In this document: positions 1-8,596 of the stretch, in pieces
Layout: every line of letters starts with the position of its first letter
How positions within the stretch are numbered: position 1 is the stretch's first letter
Assembly (NCBI RefSeq): GCF_000716605.1
Contig: NZ_JNXE01000042.1
Location: 111,145 to 175,144 of the forward strand
Origin: Streptomyces sp. NRRL F-525
Lineage (GTDB): Bacteria > Actinomycetota > Actinomycetes > Streptomycetales > Streptomycetaceae
DNA: 64,000 nucleotides
Reading direction: 5' to 3'
Notes under the pieces: model-generated
Seen by the model: the letters and a program-made list of their open reading frames with translations, nothing else
Database searches by the model: none
Told to the model about the DNA's origin: nothing
Made by a program: the position numbers and the translations under genes

Positions 1-804
1 CCGGCGCCGTTGACGCGGGTGATCACGGGGTGGCCGCCGCCGGGTTGGAGATTCGCGATGTGTGATGTCGGGCAAGGTGACGCGACGGTCCTCGCGGCGG
101 GCAAGGGCACCGGCGTGGTCGTCGATGCCGGACCCGATCCGAAGCTGGTCGACCAGTGCCTGCGCACGCTCGGCATCACGAGGATCCCGCTCGTCGTCCT
201 CACCCACTTCCACGCCGACCACGTGGCAGGGTTGCCCGGGGTGCTGCGGGGCCGCTCGGTGGGCGCGATCGAGACGACGTCGTTCGAAGAGCCCGCGGAC
301 CAGGTCGAGGCCGTACGGAGAGCGGCGGCGGAACGGCACATCCCGATCACCCGGGCCGTAGCCGGGGAACAGCGCCGCACCGGCCCGCTGTCCTGGCAGG
401 TCCTGTGGCCCCCAGCGCGCCCGGCACCGGACCCTGACGGGCCGAACGACGCGAGCGTCGCGCTGCTGGTACGGACGGCCGGGCTGCGGATGCTGCTGCT
501 CGGGGACCTCGAACCCCCGGCCCAGCAGGAGCTGTTGAGGTCACCGGCGGCAGCGTTGCTGGGAGGCGTGGACGTTCTCAAAGTCGCGCATCATGGATCG
601 GCTTTTCAAGATCCGGACCTGATACGCAGGGTGGCCCCGCGGCTGGCATTGATCTCCTGCGGAGAGAACAACACCTATGGGCACCCCGCCCCCAGCACGG
701 TCGCGGCACTGCGGGCCATGGGTGCGGTTGTCCTCCGGACGGACGTGGACGGGGCGTTGGCGGTGAGTGGGGAAGGAGACGGGCTGCGGGTGGCGCGAGA
801 CTGA
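1..804 (+). CDS. comEC: ComEC/Rec2 C-terminal metallo-beta-lactamase domain (5' partial)
   Basis: The reading frame is open at the left edge, so only the C-terminal part of the protein is present. The visible ~267 residues form a metallo-beta-lactamase domain: the DVGQGDA motif near the start, then the metal site THFHADH about 65 residues in, and a late AHHGS motif. DVGQGDA followed by HxHxDH is typical of the ComEC/Rec2 DNA-uptake family, whose membrane channel domain would lie upstream of the window. In Streptomyces the comEC family gene usually lies just before holA, as here. Family assignment is firm. Natural competence is not established in Streptomyces, so the physiological role is unknown. 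Confidence 0.85.
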   Translation, partial: PAPLTRVITGWPPPGWRFAMCDVGQGDATVLAAGKGTGVVVDAGPDPKLVDQCLRTLGITRIPLVVLTHFHADHVAGLPGVLRGRSVGAIETTSFEEPADQVEAVRRAAAERHIPITRAVAGEQRRTGPLSWQVLWPPARPAPDPDGPNDASVALLVRTAGLRMLLLGDLEPPAQQELLRSPAAALLGGVDVLKVAHHGSAFQDPDLIRRVAPRLALISCGENNTYGHPAPSTVAALRAMGAVVLRTDVDGALAVSGEGDGLRVARD

Positions 805-808
805 GGGC

Positions 809-1675
809 ATGAATCCCGCACAGGTTGATGCCTATCTCCGCCGGCTGGGAGTCCAGCACCCGGCGTCGCCCACCGCCGATGCCCTCCGCGAGCTGCACCT
901 GCGCCACCTGCGGACCGTGCCGTTCGAGAACCTGTCGATCCATCTGGGAGAGGAGATCGTGCTGGAGGAGGACCGGCTGCTGGACAAGGTGGTGGGCGAG
1001 GGAAGGGGCGGGTTCTGCTACGAACTGAACGGACTGTTCGGCGCGTTGCTCACCGCGCTGGGCTTCGACGTCACGCTGCTCGCGGCGCGGGTGTACGGGG
1101 ACGAGGGGCGGACGGGGATTCCGTACGACCATCTCGCGCTCCGGGTGGGGACGGCGGACGGGGGCGCGTGGCTGGCCGACGTGGGCTTCGGGACGCACAG
1201 TCACTATCCGCTGGCCTTCGAGGAGCGGGGTGAACAGGAGGATCCCGGCGGCACGTTCAGGGTTGTCGCGTCGGGACCGGATGCGGCCGGGGTTCGGGGC
1301 GGGGTGTCCGGAGAGGGAGCGGGAGCGGTTTCGGGGGAGGCGACTGACCTGGATGTGGTGCGGAACGGGAGGCCCGAGTACCGCCTGGAGGTGCGGCCCC
1401 GGGTGCTCGGTGACTTCGTGGCCGGAGCGTGGTGGCACAGCACGTCACCGGCCTCGCACTTCACCCGGTCACTGGTCTGTTCACGGCTCCTGGAGGACGG
1501 CGGGAGGATCACACTCGCCGGCCGGACCCTCACGACGACCAGTGAGGAGGGGACGCGGGACGTACGTGAACTGGCTGCGGACGAGGAGGTCCTGGGGGTG
1601 TACCGGGAGCGGTTCGGGATCGAGCTGGGGTCGGTTCCGGAGGTGCGGGCGCCTGGGGAGAAAATGTCCCCGTGA
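809..1675 (+). CDS. Arylamine N-acetyltransferase (NAT)
   Basis: Predicted acetyl-CoA:arylamine N-acetyltransferase of 288 residues, the usual NAT length. The Cys-His-Asp triad can be placed: Cys70 in GRGGFCYELN, His108 in YDHLALRV and Asp124 in ADVGFG. The ATG at 809 lies 4 bases after the comEC stop. An upstream in-frame start at 767 would overlap comEC and is less likely. NATs transfer acetyl groups to arylamines and hydrazines. Some actinobacterial relatives act in secondary metabolism, but nothing nearby suggests a biosynthetic cluster. The next small gene overlaps it by 4 bases, so the two are probably co-transcribed. Confidence 0.9.
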   Translation: MNPAQVDAYLRRLGVQHPASPTADALRELHLRHLRTVPFENLSIHLGEEIVLEEDRLLDKVVGEGRGGFCYELNGLFGALLTALGFDVTLLAARVYGDEGRTGIPYDHLALRVGTADGGAWLADVGFGTHSHYPLAFEERGEQEDPGGTFRVVASGPDAAGVRGGVSGEGAGAVSGEATDLDVVRNGRPEYRLEVRPRVLGDFVAGAWWHSTSPASHFTRSLVCSRLLEDGGRITLAGRTLTTTSEEGTRDVRELAADEEVLGVYRERFGIELGSVPEVRAPGEKMSP

Positions 1676-1917
1676 GCGATGTGAGACATGTGCTGGTGCT
1701 GCCCGACCGTGACGCGGCTCAGGAGGCGGCGGAGGTGCTCGGGGAGCGGTTCGCACTCGACGAGGAACCGCGGCTGGTGCGGGACGCGCTGGCCGGTGAG
1801 GACGATGCCGAGGACGCGCAGTGGCTGCTCGTTCTGCGGGACGAGGACGGCCGGCTCGATCCCGCGGAGCTGGACGCGTTCGCGGGGGAGTGGGACGGCT
1901 GGCGCGAGGAGCCGTAG
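1672..1917 (+). CDS. Small conserved acidic protein, unknown function
   Basis: This 81-residue protein starts at a GTG that overlaps the stop of the N-acetyltransferase gene (GTGA), a typical translational-coupling arrangement. It is strongly acidic, has no signal peptide or membrane segment, and reads like a compact alpha/beta protein (VRHVLVLPDRDAAQEAAEVL, later QWLLVLRDEDGRL). I do not recognise a named family. Coupling, codon use and length make it a credible gene. Its function is unknown. Confidence 0.6.
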   Translation: MSDVRHVLVLPDRDAAQEAAEVLGERFALDEEPRLVRDALAGEDDAEDAQWLLVLRDEDGRLDPAELDAFAGEWDGWREEP

Positions 1918-1937
1918 CGGCGGCGGATTCTACGGTC

Positions 1938-2050
1938 GGACTCGGACCCGCACCCGCGCCTGAACCCGCACCGCGCCCGAACCCGAGCACCCGGACTCGC
2001 ACCCGGACCCGCACCCCCGTCCGACCCGGCACACGGCACCCGGCACGCGG
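1938..2050. repeat. Degenerate low-complexity (ACCCG-rich) tract before holA
   Basis: The gap between the small acidic ORF and holA is filled by imperfect reiterations of short units such as GACCCGCACCCG, GAACCCG and CCCGGACTCG, on a 6-base-like rhythm and strongly C-biased on the plus strand. No stop-free frame here resembles a protein. It looks like slippage-grown sequence in a non-coding spacer. Confidence 0.6.
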
Positions 2051-2086
2051 GACGCGTTGTCAGTGGCGCGTGCGATGCTTTACGAG

Positions 2087-3076
2087 ATGGCCAGGAAGAC
2101 TGCGAATGACGACCCTCTCGCCCCGGTGACGCTTGCCGTGGGCCAGGAGGACCTCCTGCTCGACCGTGCCGTGCGGGAGGTGGTGGCCGCTGCTCGGGCC
2201 TCCGACGCCGACACGGACGTACGTGACCTGACTTCGGACCAGCTGCAGCCCGGCACACTCGCCGAGTTGACCAGCCCGTCGCTCTTCGCGGAGCGCAAGG
2301 TCGTGGTCGTACGCAACGCGCAGGATCTGTCCGCGGACACGATCAAGGACGTGAAGGCGTACCTCGGTGCGCCCGCCGAGGAGATCACGCTGGTGCTGTT
2401 GCACGCCGGCGGGGTCAAGGGCAAAGGGCTGCTCGATGCCGCGCGCAAGGCGGGGGCGCGGGAGGTGGCCTGCCCGAAGATGACGAAGCCGGCGGACCGG
2501 CTGGCGTTCGTGCGGGGTGAGTTCCGGGCGACCGGGAGATCCGCCACGCCGGAGGCCTGCCAGGCGCTGGTCGACTCCCTCGGCAGTGATCTGCGGGAAC
2601 TGGCGTCCGCCGTCTCCCAGTTGGTCGCCGACATCGAGGGGACCATCGACGAGGCGGTCGTCGGGCGGTACTACACGGGGCGGGCCGAGGCGTCGAGCTT
2701 CACGGTCGCGGACCGGGCCGTGGAGGGGCGGGCGGCGGAGGCGCTGGAGGCGTTGCGGTGGTCGTTGTCCACCGGGGTGGCGCCGGTGCTGATCACCAGC
2801 GCGTTGGCGCAGGGGGTGCGGGCGATCGGGAAGCTGTCGTCCGCGCGCGGGGGACGGCCGGCGGATCTGGCGCGTGAGCTGGGGATGCCGCCGTGGAAGA
2901 TCGACCGGGTACGGCAGCAGATGCGGGGGTGGACACCGGACGCGGTCTCCGTCGCGCTGCGGGCGGTGGCCGAGGCGGACGCGGGAGTGAAGGGCGGGGG
3001 GGACGATCCGGAGTACGCGTTGGAGAAGGCGGTCGTCGCGATCGCCCGGGCCGCTCGGTCCCGGGGCCAGGCCTGA
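2087..3076 (+). CDS. holA: DNA polymerase III delta subunit
   Basis: Delta subunit of the clamp loader, the wrench that opens the beta clamp. The protein has about 329 residues from the ATG at 2087 (MARKTANDD...), the start most consistent with streptomycete homologues. Upstream in-frame starts at 2057 and 2075 exist and no Shine-Dalgarno clearly decides. Family features: an N-terminal DVRDLTSDQL / LAELTSPSLFAERKVVVV region, a central helical part, and a C-terminal SLSTGVAPVLITSALAQGVR collar-like helix bundle. It converges on rpsT, a conserved bacterial arrangement, with a shared hairpin between them. Cytoplasmic, part of the replisome. Confidence 0.93.
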   Translation: MARKTANDDPLAPVTLAVGQEDLLLDRAVREVVAAARASDADTDVRDLTSDQLQPGTLAELTSPSLFAERKVVVVRNAQDLSADTIKDVKAYLGAPAEEITLVLLHAGGVKGKGLLDAARKAGAREVACPKMTKPADRLAFVRGEFRATGRSATPEACQALVDSLGSDLRELASAVSQLVADIEGTIDEAVVGRYYTGRAEASSFTVADRAVEGRAAEALEALRWSLSTGVAPVLITSALAQGVRAIGKLSSARGGRPADLARELGMPPWKIDRVRQQMRGWTPDAVSVALRAVAEADAGVKGGGDDPEYALEKAVVAIARAARSRGQA

Positions 3077-3125
3077 CCCCGGCTCCGTCTCGACTCGCAG
3101 GCGGCGCAAGCGCCCCGGGAAACAG

Positions 3126-3156
3126 CAGTGCCCCCGAAGTGGGTCCGGGGGCACTG
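3126..3156. terminator. Bidirectional hairpin between holA and rpsT
   Basis: A perfect 11-bp inverted repeat (CAGTGCCCCCG / CGGGGGCACTG) with a 9-base loop lies 50 bases after the holA stop, in the gap where holA and rpsT converge. There is no U-tract, which is normal for Streptomyces terminators. It probably serves both transcripts. Confidence 0.8.
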
Positions 3157-3277
3157 TACGTGGCGTGGCGACCACGATGTCTGTCCGTGAATCGAGGTAG
3201 AGGGCTCGACGTTGTCCTCACGGTGGATTGCTACTGCTCCGGTCCGCGCGAGCGCGGGCCGAGGCAAGTGCGGAGGA

Positions 3278-3544
3278 TCAGCCCTGGAGCGCGGTGACCT
3301 TGGAAGCAAGCGCCGACTTCTTGTTGGCGGCCTGGTTCTTGTGGATGACGCCCTTCGCGACGGCCTTGTCGAGCTGACGCGCGGCAGCGCGCTGGTACTC
3401 GGTGGCCTTCTCGACGTCACCCGCGGCAGCGGCTTCGCGGGCCTTGCGGATCGCGGTCTTCAGGGAGGACTTGACGGCCTTGTTGCGCAGCCGAGCCTTC
3501 TCGTTGGTCTTGATCCGCTTGATCTGGGACTTGATGTTCGCCAC
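3278..3544 (-). CDS. rpsT: 30S ribosomal protein S20
   Basis: An 88-residue basic protein beginning (V/M)[20 protein letters not shown], the signature of bacterial ribosomal protein bS20, which binds 16S rRNA during 30S assembly. The GTG at 3544 is chosen because S20 proteins start at MANIKSQ and an AAAGG Shine-Dalgarno lies just upstream. A longer ORF to 3580 adds a non-conserved leader. The gene is monocistronic and convergent with holA. Confidence 0.97.
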   Translation of the reverse strand: MANIKSQIKRIKTNEKARLRNKAVKSSLKTAIRKAREAAAAGDVEKATEYQRAAARQLDKAVAKGVIHKNQAANKKSALASKVTALQG

Positions 3545-3660
3545 GAATGAGCCTTTGCAGGTTCTGGCACGGGGCCGCAAGGGTCCCGGGCCGATGATTT
3601 TCCTTGGGGTGCGCCTCGCACCGAGCGGAGATACCGATCAGGGATGAGGCACAGCCACCC

Positions 3661-3690
3661 AGGCTACCAGCCGCCCACCGGCCCACCCAA
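3661..3690 (-). promoter_or_regulatory. Candidate rpsT promoter
   Basis: On the minus strand TTGGGT and TAGCCT are spaced 18 bases apart, about 120 bases upstream of the rpsT start. TAGCCT fits the HrdB -10 pattern TANNNT. The -35 matches only the TTG core. Tentative. Confidence 0.35.
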
Positions 3691-3833
3691 ACCGGTCGCC
3701 GAGGGGCCATTGGTTACCGTCCCGCACCCTCCCAAACCGGACCGCACCTCCCGCGCGTGGGACGATGGAAGCTACGTATCGATCCGACCCGAGACCGCAG
3801 ACACTGCGGACGCCTCAAGAATCAGGACCCTGC

Positions 3834-5708
3834 GTGCCCGCGATCCCCAGCCATGTGCCCGAGCCGAGCCGTACCGACCCGGCGCTGATCCGCAATTTCT
3901 GCATCATCGCGCACATCGACCATGGCAAGTCCACGCTCGCCGACCGGATGCTCCAGCTGACCGGAGTGGTCGACAGCCGGCAGATGCGTGCTCAGTACCT
4001 CGACCGCATGGACATCGAGCGCGAGCGTGGCATCACGATCAAGTCCCAGGCCGTGCGTCTGCCGTGGGCCCCGACCCTCGGGGACGACCAGGGCAGCACC
4101 CACATCCTCAACATGATCGACACCCCGGGACACGTCGACTTCACGTACGAGGTCTCGCGGTCGCTCGCCGCCTGCGAGGGCACCGTGCTGCTCGTGGACG
4201 CCGCCCAGGGCATCGAGGCCCAGACCCTCGCCAACCTCTACCTGGCGATGGAGAACGACCTCACGATCATCCCCGTGCTGAACAAGATCGACCTGCCGGC
4301 CGCGCAGCCGGAGAAGTTCGCGGAGGAGCTGGCCAACCTCGTCGGGTGCGACCCCGACGACGTGCTGCGGGTGTCCGCCAAGACCGGTATCGGGGTCGAC
4401 GCGCTGCTGAACAAGGTCGTCAAGGAGATCCCGGCGCCGGTCGGGAACGCGGACGCGCCCGCCCGCGCCATGATCTTCGACTCGGTCTACGACTCCTACC
4501 GCGGTGTCGTGACGTACATCAGGGTCATCGACGGACAGCTCACCAAGCGCGAGAAGATCCGGATGATGTCCACGAACGCCACGCACGAGCTGCTGGAGAT
4601 CGGGACGAACTCGCCGGAGATGCTCGGCGCGGACGGGCTCGGGGTCGGCGAGGTCGGCTATCTGATCACCGGGGTGAAGGACGTCCGCCAGTCCAAGGTC
4701 GGTGACACGATCACCACCCTGCACAAGGGCGCGACCGAGGCGCTCGGCGGCTACAAGGACCCCAAGCCGATGGTCTTCTCGGGCCTGTATCCGCTGGACG
4801 GGTCCGACTACCCGGAGCTGCGCGAGGCCCTCGACAAGCTCCAGCTCAACGACGCCGCGCTCGTCTACGAGCCGGAGACCTCGGCGGCGCTGGGCTTCGG
4901 CTTCCGCGTCGGCTTCCTCGGGCTGCTGCACCTGGACGTGATCCGGGAGCGGCTGGAGCGCGAGTTCGGGCTCGACCTCATCGCGACCGCGCCGAACGTG
5001 GTGTACCGGGTCGAGATGGAGGACGGCAGCGAGCACGTCGTCACCAACCCGAGCGAGTTCCCCGAGGGGAAGATCGACAAGGTCTACGAGCCCGTCGTCC
5101 GCGCGACGATCCTCGCGCCGTCGGAGTTCATCGGCGCGATCATGGAGCTGTGCCAGACCCGGCGCGGCACCCTGCTCGGCATGGACTACCTCTCCGAGGA
5201 CCGCGTCGAGATCCGCTACACGCTCCCCCTCGCGGAGATCGTCTTCGACTTCTTCGACCAGCTGAAGTCCAAGACCCGCGGCTACGCCTCGCTCGACTAC
5301 GAGCCCACCGGCGAGGTGACGTCCAGCCTGGTCAAGGTGGACATCCTGCTGCACGGCGACAAGGTGGACGCCTTCTCGGCGATCACGCACAAGGACGCGG
5401 CGTACGCGTACGGCGTGCGGCTGGTCGCCAAGCTGCGGGAACTCATCCCGCGGCAGGCCTTCGAGGTGCCCATCCAGGCCGCGATCGGCTCCCGGGTCAT
5501 CGCCCGCGAGACCATCCGCGCCATCCGCAAGGACGTCCTCGCCAAGTGCTACGGCGGTGACATCTCCCGTAAGCGGAAGCTGCTGGAGAAGCAGAAGGAG
5601 GGCAAGAAGCGGATGAAGATGGTGGGTTCCGTGGAGGTTCCCCAGGAGGCCTTCATCGCGGTGCTGTCCAGCGACGACAGCGGTGGCGGAGCCAAGGGCA
5701 AGAAGTAG
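3834..5708 (+). CDS. lepA: Elongation factor 4 (LepA), back-translocating GTPase
   Basis: A 624-residue translational GTPase. G motifs: AHIDHGKST (G1), DTPGH (G3), NKID (G4) and SAKTG (G5), followed by EF-G-like domains and the LepA-specific C-terminal region ([22 protein letters not shown]). LepA acts on the ribosome, affecting initiation and 30S assembly and able to reverse translocation. The GTG at 3834 is preferred (AGGA six bases upstream). The ORF opens at 3765, but that extension is not conserved. It is divergent from rpsT and followed by a strong hairpin. Confidence 0.97.
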   Translation: MPAIPSHVPEPSRTDPALIRNFCIIAHIDHGKSTLADRMLQLTGVVDSRQMRAQYLDRMDIERERGITIKSQAVRLPWAPTLGDDQGSTHILNMIDTPGHVDFTYEVSRSLAACEGTVLLVDAAQGIEAQTLANLYLAMENDLTIIPVLNKIDLPAAQPEKFAEELANLVGCDPDDVLRVSAKTGIGVDALLNKVVKEIPAPVGNADAPARAMIFDSVYDSYRGVVTYIRVIDGQLTKREKIRMMSTNATHELLEIGTNSPEMLGADGLGVGEVGYLITGVKDVRQSKVGDTITTLHKGATEALGGYKDPKPMVFSGLYPLDGSDYPELREALDKLQLNDAALVYEPETSAALGFGFRVGFLGLLHLDVIRERLEREFGLDLIATAPNVVYRVEMEDGSEHVVTNPSEFPEGKIDKVYEPVVRATILAPSEFIGAIMELCQTRRGTLLGMDYLSEDRVEIRYTLPLAEIVFDFFDQLKSKTRGYASLDYEPTGEVTSSLVKVDILLHGDKVDAFSAITHKDAAYAYGVRLVAKLRELIPRQAFEVPIQAAIGSRVIARETIRAIRKDVLAKCYGGDISRKRKLLEKQKEGKKRMKMVGSVEVPQEAFIAVLSSDDSGGGAKGKK

Positions 5709-5774
5709 GCGGCGCCGAGGGCGGGAAGTAGCGACCCCGTACACCGAAATTTCGGACGACAGCCAGACGATTCC

Positions 5775-5808
5775 CAGGGCCCGTTGCGCTTCGGCGCCGC
5801 GGGCCCTG
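5775..5808 (+). terminator. lepA terminator hairpin with UUCG-type loop
   Basis: An outer 9-bp stem CAGGGCCCG / CGGGCCCTG encloses an inner GCGC-TTCG-GCGC stem with a UUCG tetraloop, 66 bases downstream of the lepA stop. Confidence 0.75.
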
Positions 5809-5866
5809 AGTCTTGGCTCTGTACGAAGTGGTCATGGCGCTGTTCGAAGTGACCGTCCACCGCCCC

Positions 5867-5895
5867 TTACGCACCGGCCGGTCGCGGCTTACTCT
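5867..5895 (+). promoter_or_regulatory. Candidate promoter of the acyl-CoA ligase gene
   Basis: TTACGC (5867-5872) and TACTCT (5890-5895) are separated by 17 bases, a fair match to HrdB promoters, with the operator-like palindrome just downstream. Confidence 0.45.
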
Positions 5896-5910
5896 GATCA
5901 CTGCTCGATA

Positions 5911-5928
5911 GTTACTCGCGAGTTAAAC
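5911..5928. promoter_or_regulatory. Palindromic operator, TetR-type (ACTCGCGAGT core)
   Basis: The core ACTCGCGAGT (5914-5923) is a perfect 10-bp palindrome inside GTTACTCGCGAGTTAAAC. Sites of the form TTACTCGCGAGTAA are associated with TetR-family regulators of fatty-acid degradation genes in actinobacteria. Its position between the predicted promoter and the acyl-CoA ligase start suggests repression by such a factor, which is not encoded in this window. The regulator's identity is inference. Confidence 0.5.
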
Positions 5929-6015
5929 AACAGCCACAAGAGCCACCAGCCGCATTGAGCCAACCGCCGCAGCAATGAGCCAGTGACCGCACTGTCGCGG
6001 GCCCCGGAGGATGTC

Positions 6016-7902
6016 GTGAGCGACACACAGACCCTGATCGAGAACCGTCCGCCGTCCGTGGCGGGCCTCTTCCTGGAGCGCGTGGCGGCCACGCCGGACG
6101 CCGAGGCCTACCGCTACCCGGTGCCGGCGGCCTCCGGTGCGGGCCCCGACGAGTGGAAGTCGCTGACCTGGGCGCAGGCCGCCGAGCAGGTCTTCGCGAT
6201 CGCGGCCGGTCTGATCGAACTGGGCGTCCAGCCCGAGGAGCGTGTCGCGCTCGCCTCCGCCACCCGCGTCGAGTGGATCCTCGCCGACCTGGGCATCCTG
6301 TGCGCCGGCGCCGCCACGACCACGGTGTACCCGCAGACCAACGCCGACGAGTCGACCTTCATCCTCGCCGACTCCGGCAGCAGGGTCCTCATCGCGGAGG
6401 ACGCGGCGCAGCTCGCCAAGGCGCGCGAGAAGCGCGCCGACCTGCCCGAGCTGACGCACGTCGTGGTCATCGACCCGACCGGCGTCGAGACCGGAGCCGA
6501 CGAGGGCGACTGGGTGCTCACCCTCGCCGAGCTGGAGCAGCGCGGCGCCGCGTACCTGGAGAAGAACCCGGACCTGATCAAGGAGCGGGTCGCGGCCATC
6601 ACCAAGGACCAGCTCGCGACGATCATCTACACCTCGGGAACGACCGGCCGCCCCAAGGGAGTCCGCCTCCCGCACGACAACTGGTCCTACCTCGCCAAGG
6701 CCATCGCCGCGACCGGCCTCCTCGGCCCCGAGGACGTCCAGTACCTGTGGCTGCCCCTCGCCCACGTCTTCGGCAAGGTGCTCACCTCCGGGCACATCGA
6801 GATCGGGCACGTCACCGCCGTGGACGGCCGGGTCGACAAGATCATCGAGAACCTGCCGGTCGTACAGCCGACGTACATGGCGGCCGTCCCGCGCATCTTC
6901 GAGAAGGTCTACAACGGCGTCGCGGCCAAGGCACGCGCGGGCGGCGCCTCCAAGTACAAGATCTTCCAGTGGGCCGCCGAGGTCGCCCGCGAGTACGCCA
7001 AGGTCACCCAGGACAACTTCCGCCGCACCGGCACGGCCACCGCGCCCTTCGGCCTCGCCGCCAAGCACAAGGTCGCCGACGCGCTGGTCTACGCGAAGAT
7101 CCGCGAGGCCTTCGGCGGCAAGCTGCGCGCCTGCGTCTCCGGATCGGCCGCGCTCGCGCCCGACATCGGCTACTTCTTCGCCGGCGCCGGCATCCACATC
7201 CTCGAGGGCTACGGCCTGACCGAGTCCTCCGCGGCCTCCTTCGTGAACCCCGGCGAGGCCTACCGCACCGGCACGGTCGGCAAGCCGCTGCCCGGCACGG
7301 AGGTGCGCATCGCGGACGACGGCGAGATCCTGCTGCGCGGCCCCGGCATCATGGAGGGCTACCACGGCCTCCCCGAGAAGACCGCCGAGGTCCTGGAATC
7401 CGACGGCTGGTTCCACACCGGCGACATCGGCGAGCTGTCCCCCGACGGCTACCTCCGCATCACGGACCGCAAGAAGGACCTGATCAAGACCTCCGGCGGC
7501 AAGTACATCGCCCCCGCCGAGGTCGAGGGTCAGTTCAAGGCCGTCTGCCCCTACGTCTCCAACATCCTGGTCCACGGCGCCGACCGGAACTTCTGCACCG
7601 CCCTCATCTCCCTCGACGAACCCTCCATCCTGGAATGGGCCAAGGAGAACGGCCTGGAGGGCAAGTCCTACGCCGAGGTCGTAGCCGCCCCCGCGACGGT
7701 CGCCCTGATCGAGGCCTACGTCAAGGAACTCAACGAGGGCCTCCAACGCTGGCAGACCATCAAGAAGTTCCGCCTCCTCCCGCGCGACCTAGACGTGGAA
7801 CACGGCGAGATCACCCCGAGCCTCAAGCTCAAGCGCCCGGTGGTGGAACGCGAGTACAAGCACCTGATCGACGAGATGTACGCGGGCTCACGCGAGGCGT
7901 AG
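6016..7902 (+). CDS. fadD: Long-chain fatty-acid-CoA ligase (AMP-forming)
   Basis: A 628-residue adenylate-forming enzyme that activates long-chain fatty acids to acyl-CoA through an acyl-AMP. Motifs: the P-loop-like YTSGTTGRPKG, the GYGLTES box, the TGD motif (WFHTGDIGEL), and DRKKDLIKTSGGKYIAPAEVE. The domain order and length match the bacterial FadD15-like group. The GTG at 6016 is chosen because GGAGG sits five bases upstream. Monocistronic: a promoter and operator lie upstream and a very strong hairpin downstream. Likely role: fatty-acid degradation or lipid remodelling at the inner membrane face. Confidence 0.92.
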   Translation: MSDTQTLIENRPPSVAGLFLERVAATPDAEAYRYPVPAASGAGPDEWKSLTWAQAAEQVFAIAAGLIELGVQPEERVALASATRVEWILADLGILCAGAATTTVYPQTNADESTFILADSGSRVLIAEDAAQLAKAREKRADLPELTHVVVIDPTGVETGADEGDWVLTLAELEQRGAAYLEKNPDLIKERVAAITKDQLATIIYTSGTTGRPKGVRLPHDNWSYLAKAIAATGLLGPEDVQYLWLPLAHVFGKVLTSGHIEIGHVTAVDGRVDKIIENLPVVQPTYMAAVPRIFEKVYNGVAAKARAGGASKYKIFQWAAEVAREYAKVTQDNFRRTGTATAPFGLAAKHKVADALVYAKIREAFGGKLRACVSGSAALAPDIGYFFAGAGIHILEGYGLTESSAASFVNPGEAYRTGTVGKPLPGTEVRIADDGEILLRGPGIMEGYHGLPEKTAEVLESDGWFHTGDIGELSPDGYLRITDRKKDLIKTSGGKYIAPAEVEGQFKAVCPYVSNILVHGADRNFCTALISLDEPSILEWAKENGLEGKSYAEVVAAPATVALIEAYVKELNEGLQRWQTIKKFRLLPRDLDVEHGEITPSLKLKRPVVEREYKHLIDEMYAGSREA

Positions 7903-7908
7903 TCATGT

Positions 7909-7944
7909 TGATGGCCCGCGCCCCGAAGGGGCCGCGGGCCATCA
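7909..7944 (+). terminator. Strong hairpin after the acyl-CoA ligase gene
   Basis: A perfect 12-bp stem TGATGGCCCGCG / CGCGGGCCATCA, whose 12-base loop can form a further CCCC-GAA-GGGG pairing, begins 6 bases after the stop codon. Confidence 0.9.
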
Positions 7945-7988
7945 GGGGCGCGGGGAACTGCGCGACAAGCCCCCACCGGCCCGCAGGC
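7945..7988 (+). repeat. Dispersed intergenic repeat, family A copy 1
   Basis: Begins GGGGCGCGGGGAACTGCGCG and continues into a CAAGCCCCCAC segment. It can fold into nested stems. Related copies lie at 26832, 29226 and 29317. It abuts the hairpin that ends the acyl-CoA ligase transcript. Confidence 0.7.
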
Positions 7989-8008
7989 AACAACGCACCC
8001 ACCGCGCC

Positions 8009-8584
8009 CTAACGCCGCCGCAGATCCCTCACCAGCTGCCCCATCTCCCGCACCTGAACCCGAAGTTCCCCCACCTCAACAATCGAACTCGCAGCCATCC
8101 GCGCCTCAATCTCCTTGAGCCGCAACGCCAGTTCATCGAACTGCCCCTGCTCCCGCGCCAGCATCCGCTCCAACAACTGGTTCTTACGGTGCAGTTCAAG
8201 AAACACGCTGACCTTGGCCCGCAACACCCAGGGATCGAACGGCTTGGTCAGATAGTCGGCCGCACCCGTGGCATACCCCCGAAACGCATACCCCGCATCC
8301 GCGTCCGTGCCGGTGAGAAAGATGATCGGCACGTCCTTGGTCTGATCGAGCCGCTTGATGTTCGCCGCGGTCTCGAACCCGTCCATGCCCGGCATCCGGA
8401 TGTCCAGCAGAACCACCGCGAACCGCTGCCGCAGCAGCGCCTTCATCGCCTCCTCGCCCGAACGAGCCCGTACCAGCGGCTCGTTGAGGGACCCCAGGAC
8501 GGCCTCCAGCGCGACCAGGTTGTCCTCCATGTCGTCGACCAGGAGGATGCCGGCACTTTCGTCGGTCGTTGCCTCAGCGCTCAT
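8009..8584 (-). CDS. Single-domain response regulator with coiled-coil tail (OsaB-like)
   Basis: 191 residues. The N-terminal receiver domain has the acidic pocket (LLVDDMEDN), the phospho-acceptor Asp in VVLLDIRMPGMDG, FLTGTD and the KPFDP lysine. The C-terminal ~65 residues are not a DNA-binding domain. They form a long heptad-rich coiled coil (ELHRKNQLLERMLAREQ...). This architecture matches OsaB of S. coelicolor. The gene follows the hybrid kinase gene with a 12-base gap and should be co-transcribed, so it is probably the phosphorelay output. Output through protein-protein contact rather than DNA is inference from the tail. Confidence 0.88.
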   Translation of the reverse strand: MSAEATTDESAGILLVDDMEDNLVALEAVLGSLNEPLVRARSGEEAMKALLRQRFAVVLLDIRMPGMDGFETAANIKRLDQTKDVPIIFLTGTDADAGYAFRGYATGAADYLTKPFDPWVLRAKVSVFLELHRKNQLLERMLAREQGQFDELALRLKEIEARMAASSIVEVGELRVQVREMGQLVRDLRRR

Positions 8585-8596
8585 GATGACTGTGCC

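Noticed and set aside
3822..5744. Minus-strand ORF of 640 codons opposite lepA
   Set aside because: Shadow ORF caused by high GC. The lepA frame carries all G motifs.
5923..7746. Minus-strand ORF of 607 codons opposite the acyl-CoA ligase
   Set aside because: Shadow ORF with low-complexity Asp/Gly/Val/Leu sequence. The plus-strand frame encodes a clear adenylate-forming enzyme.
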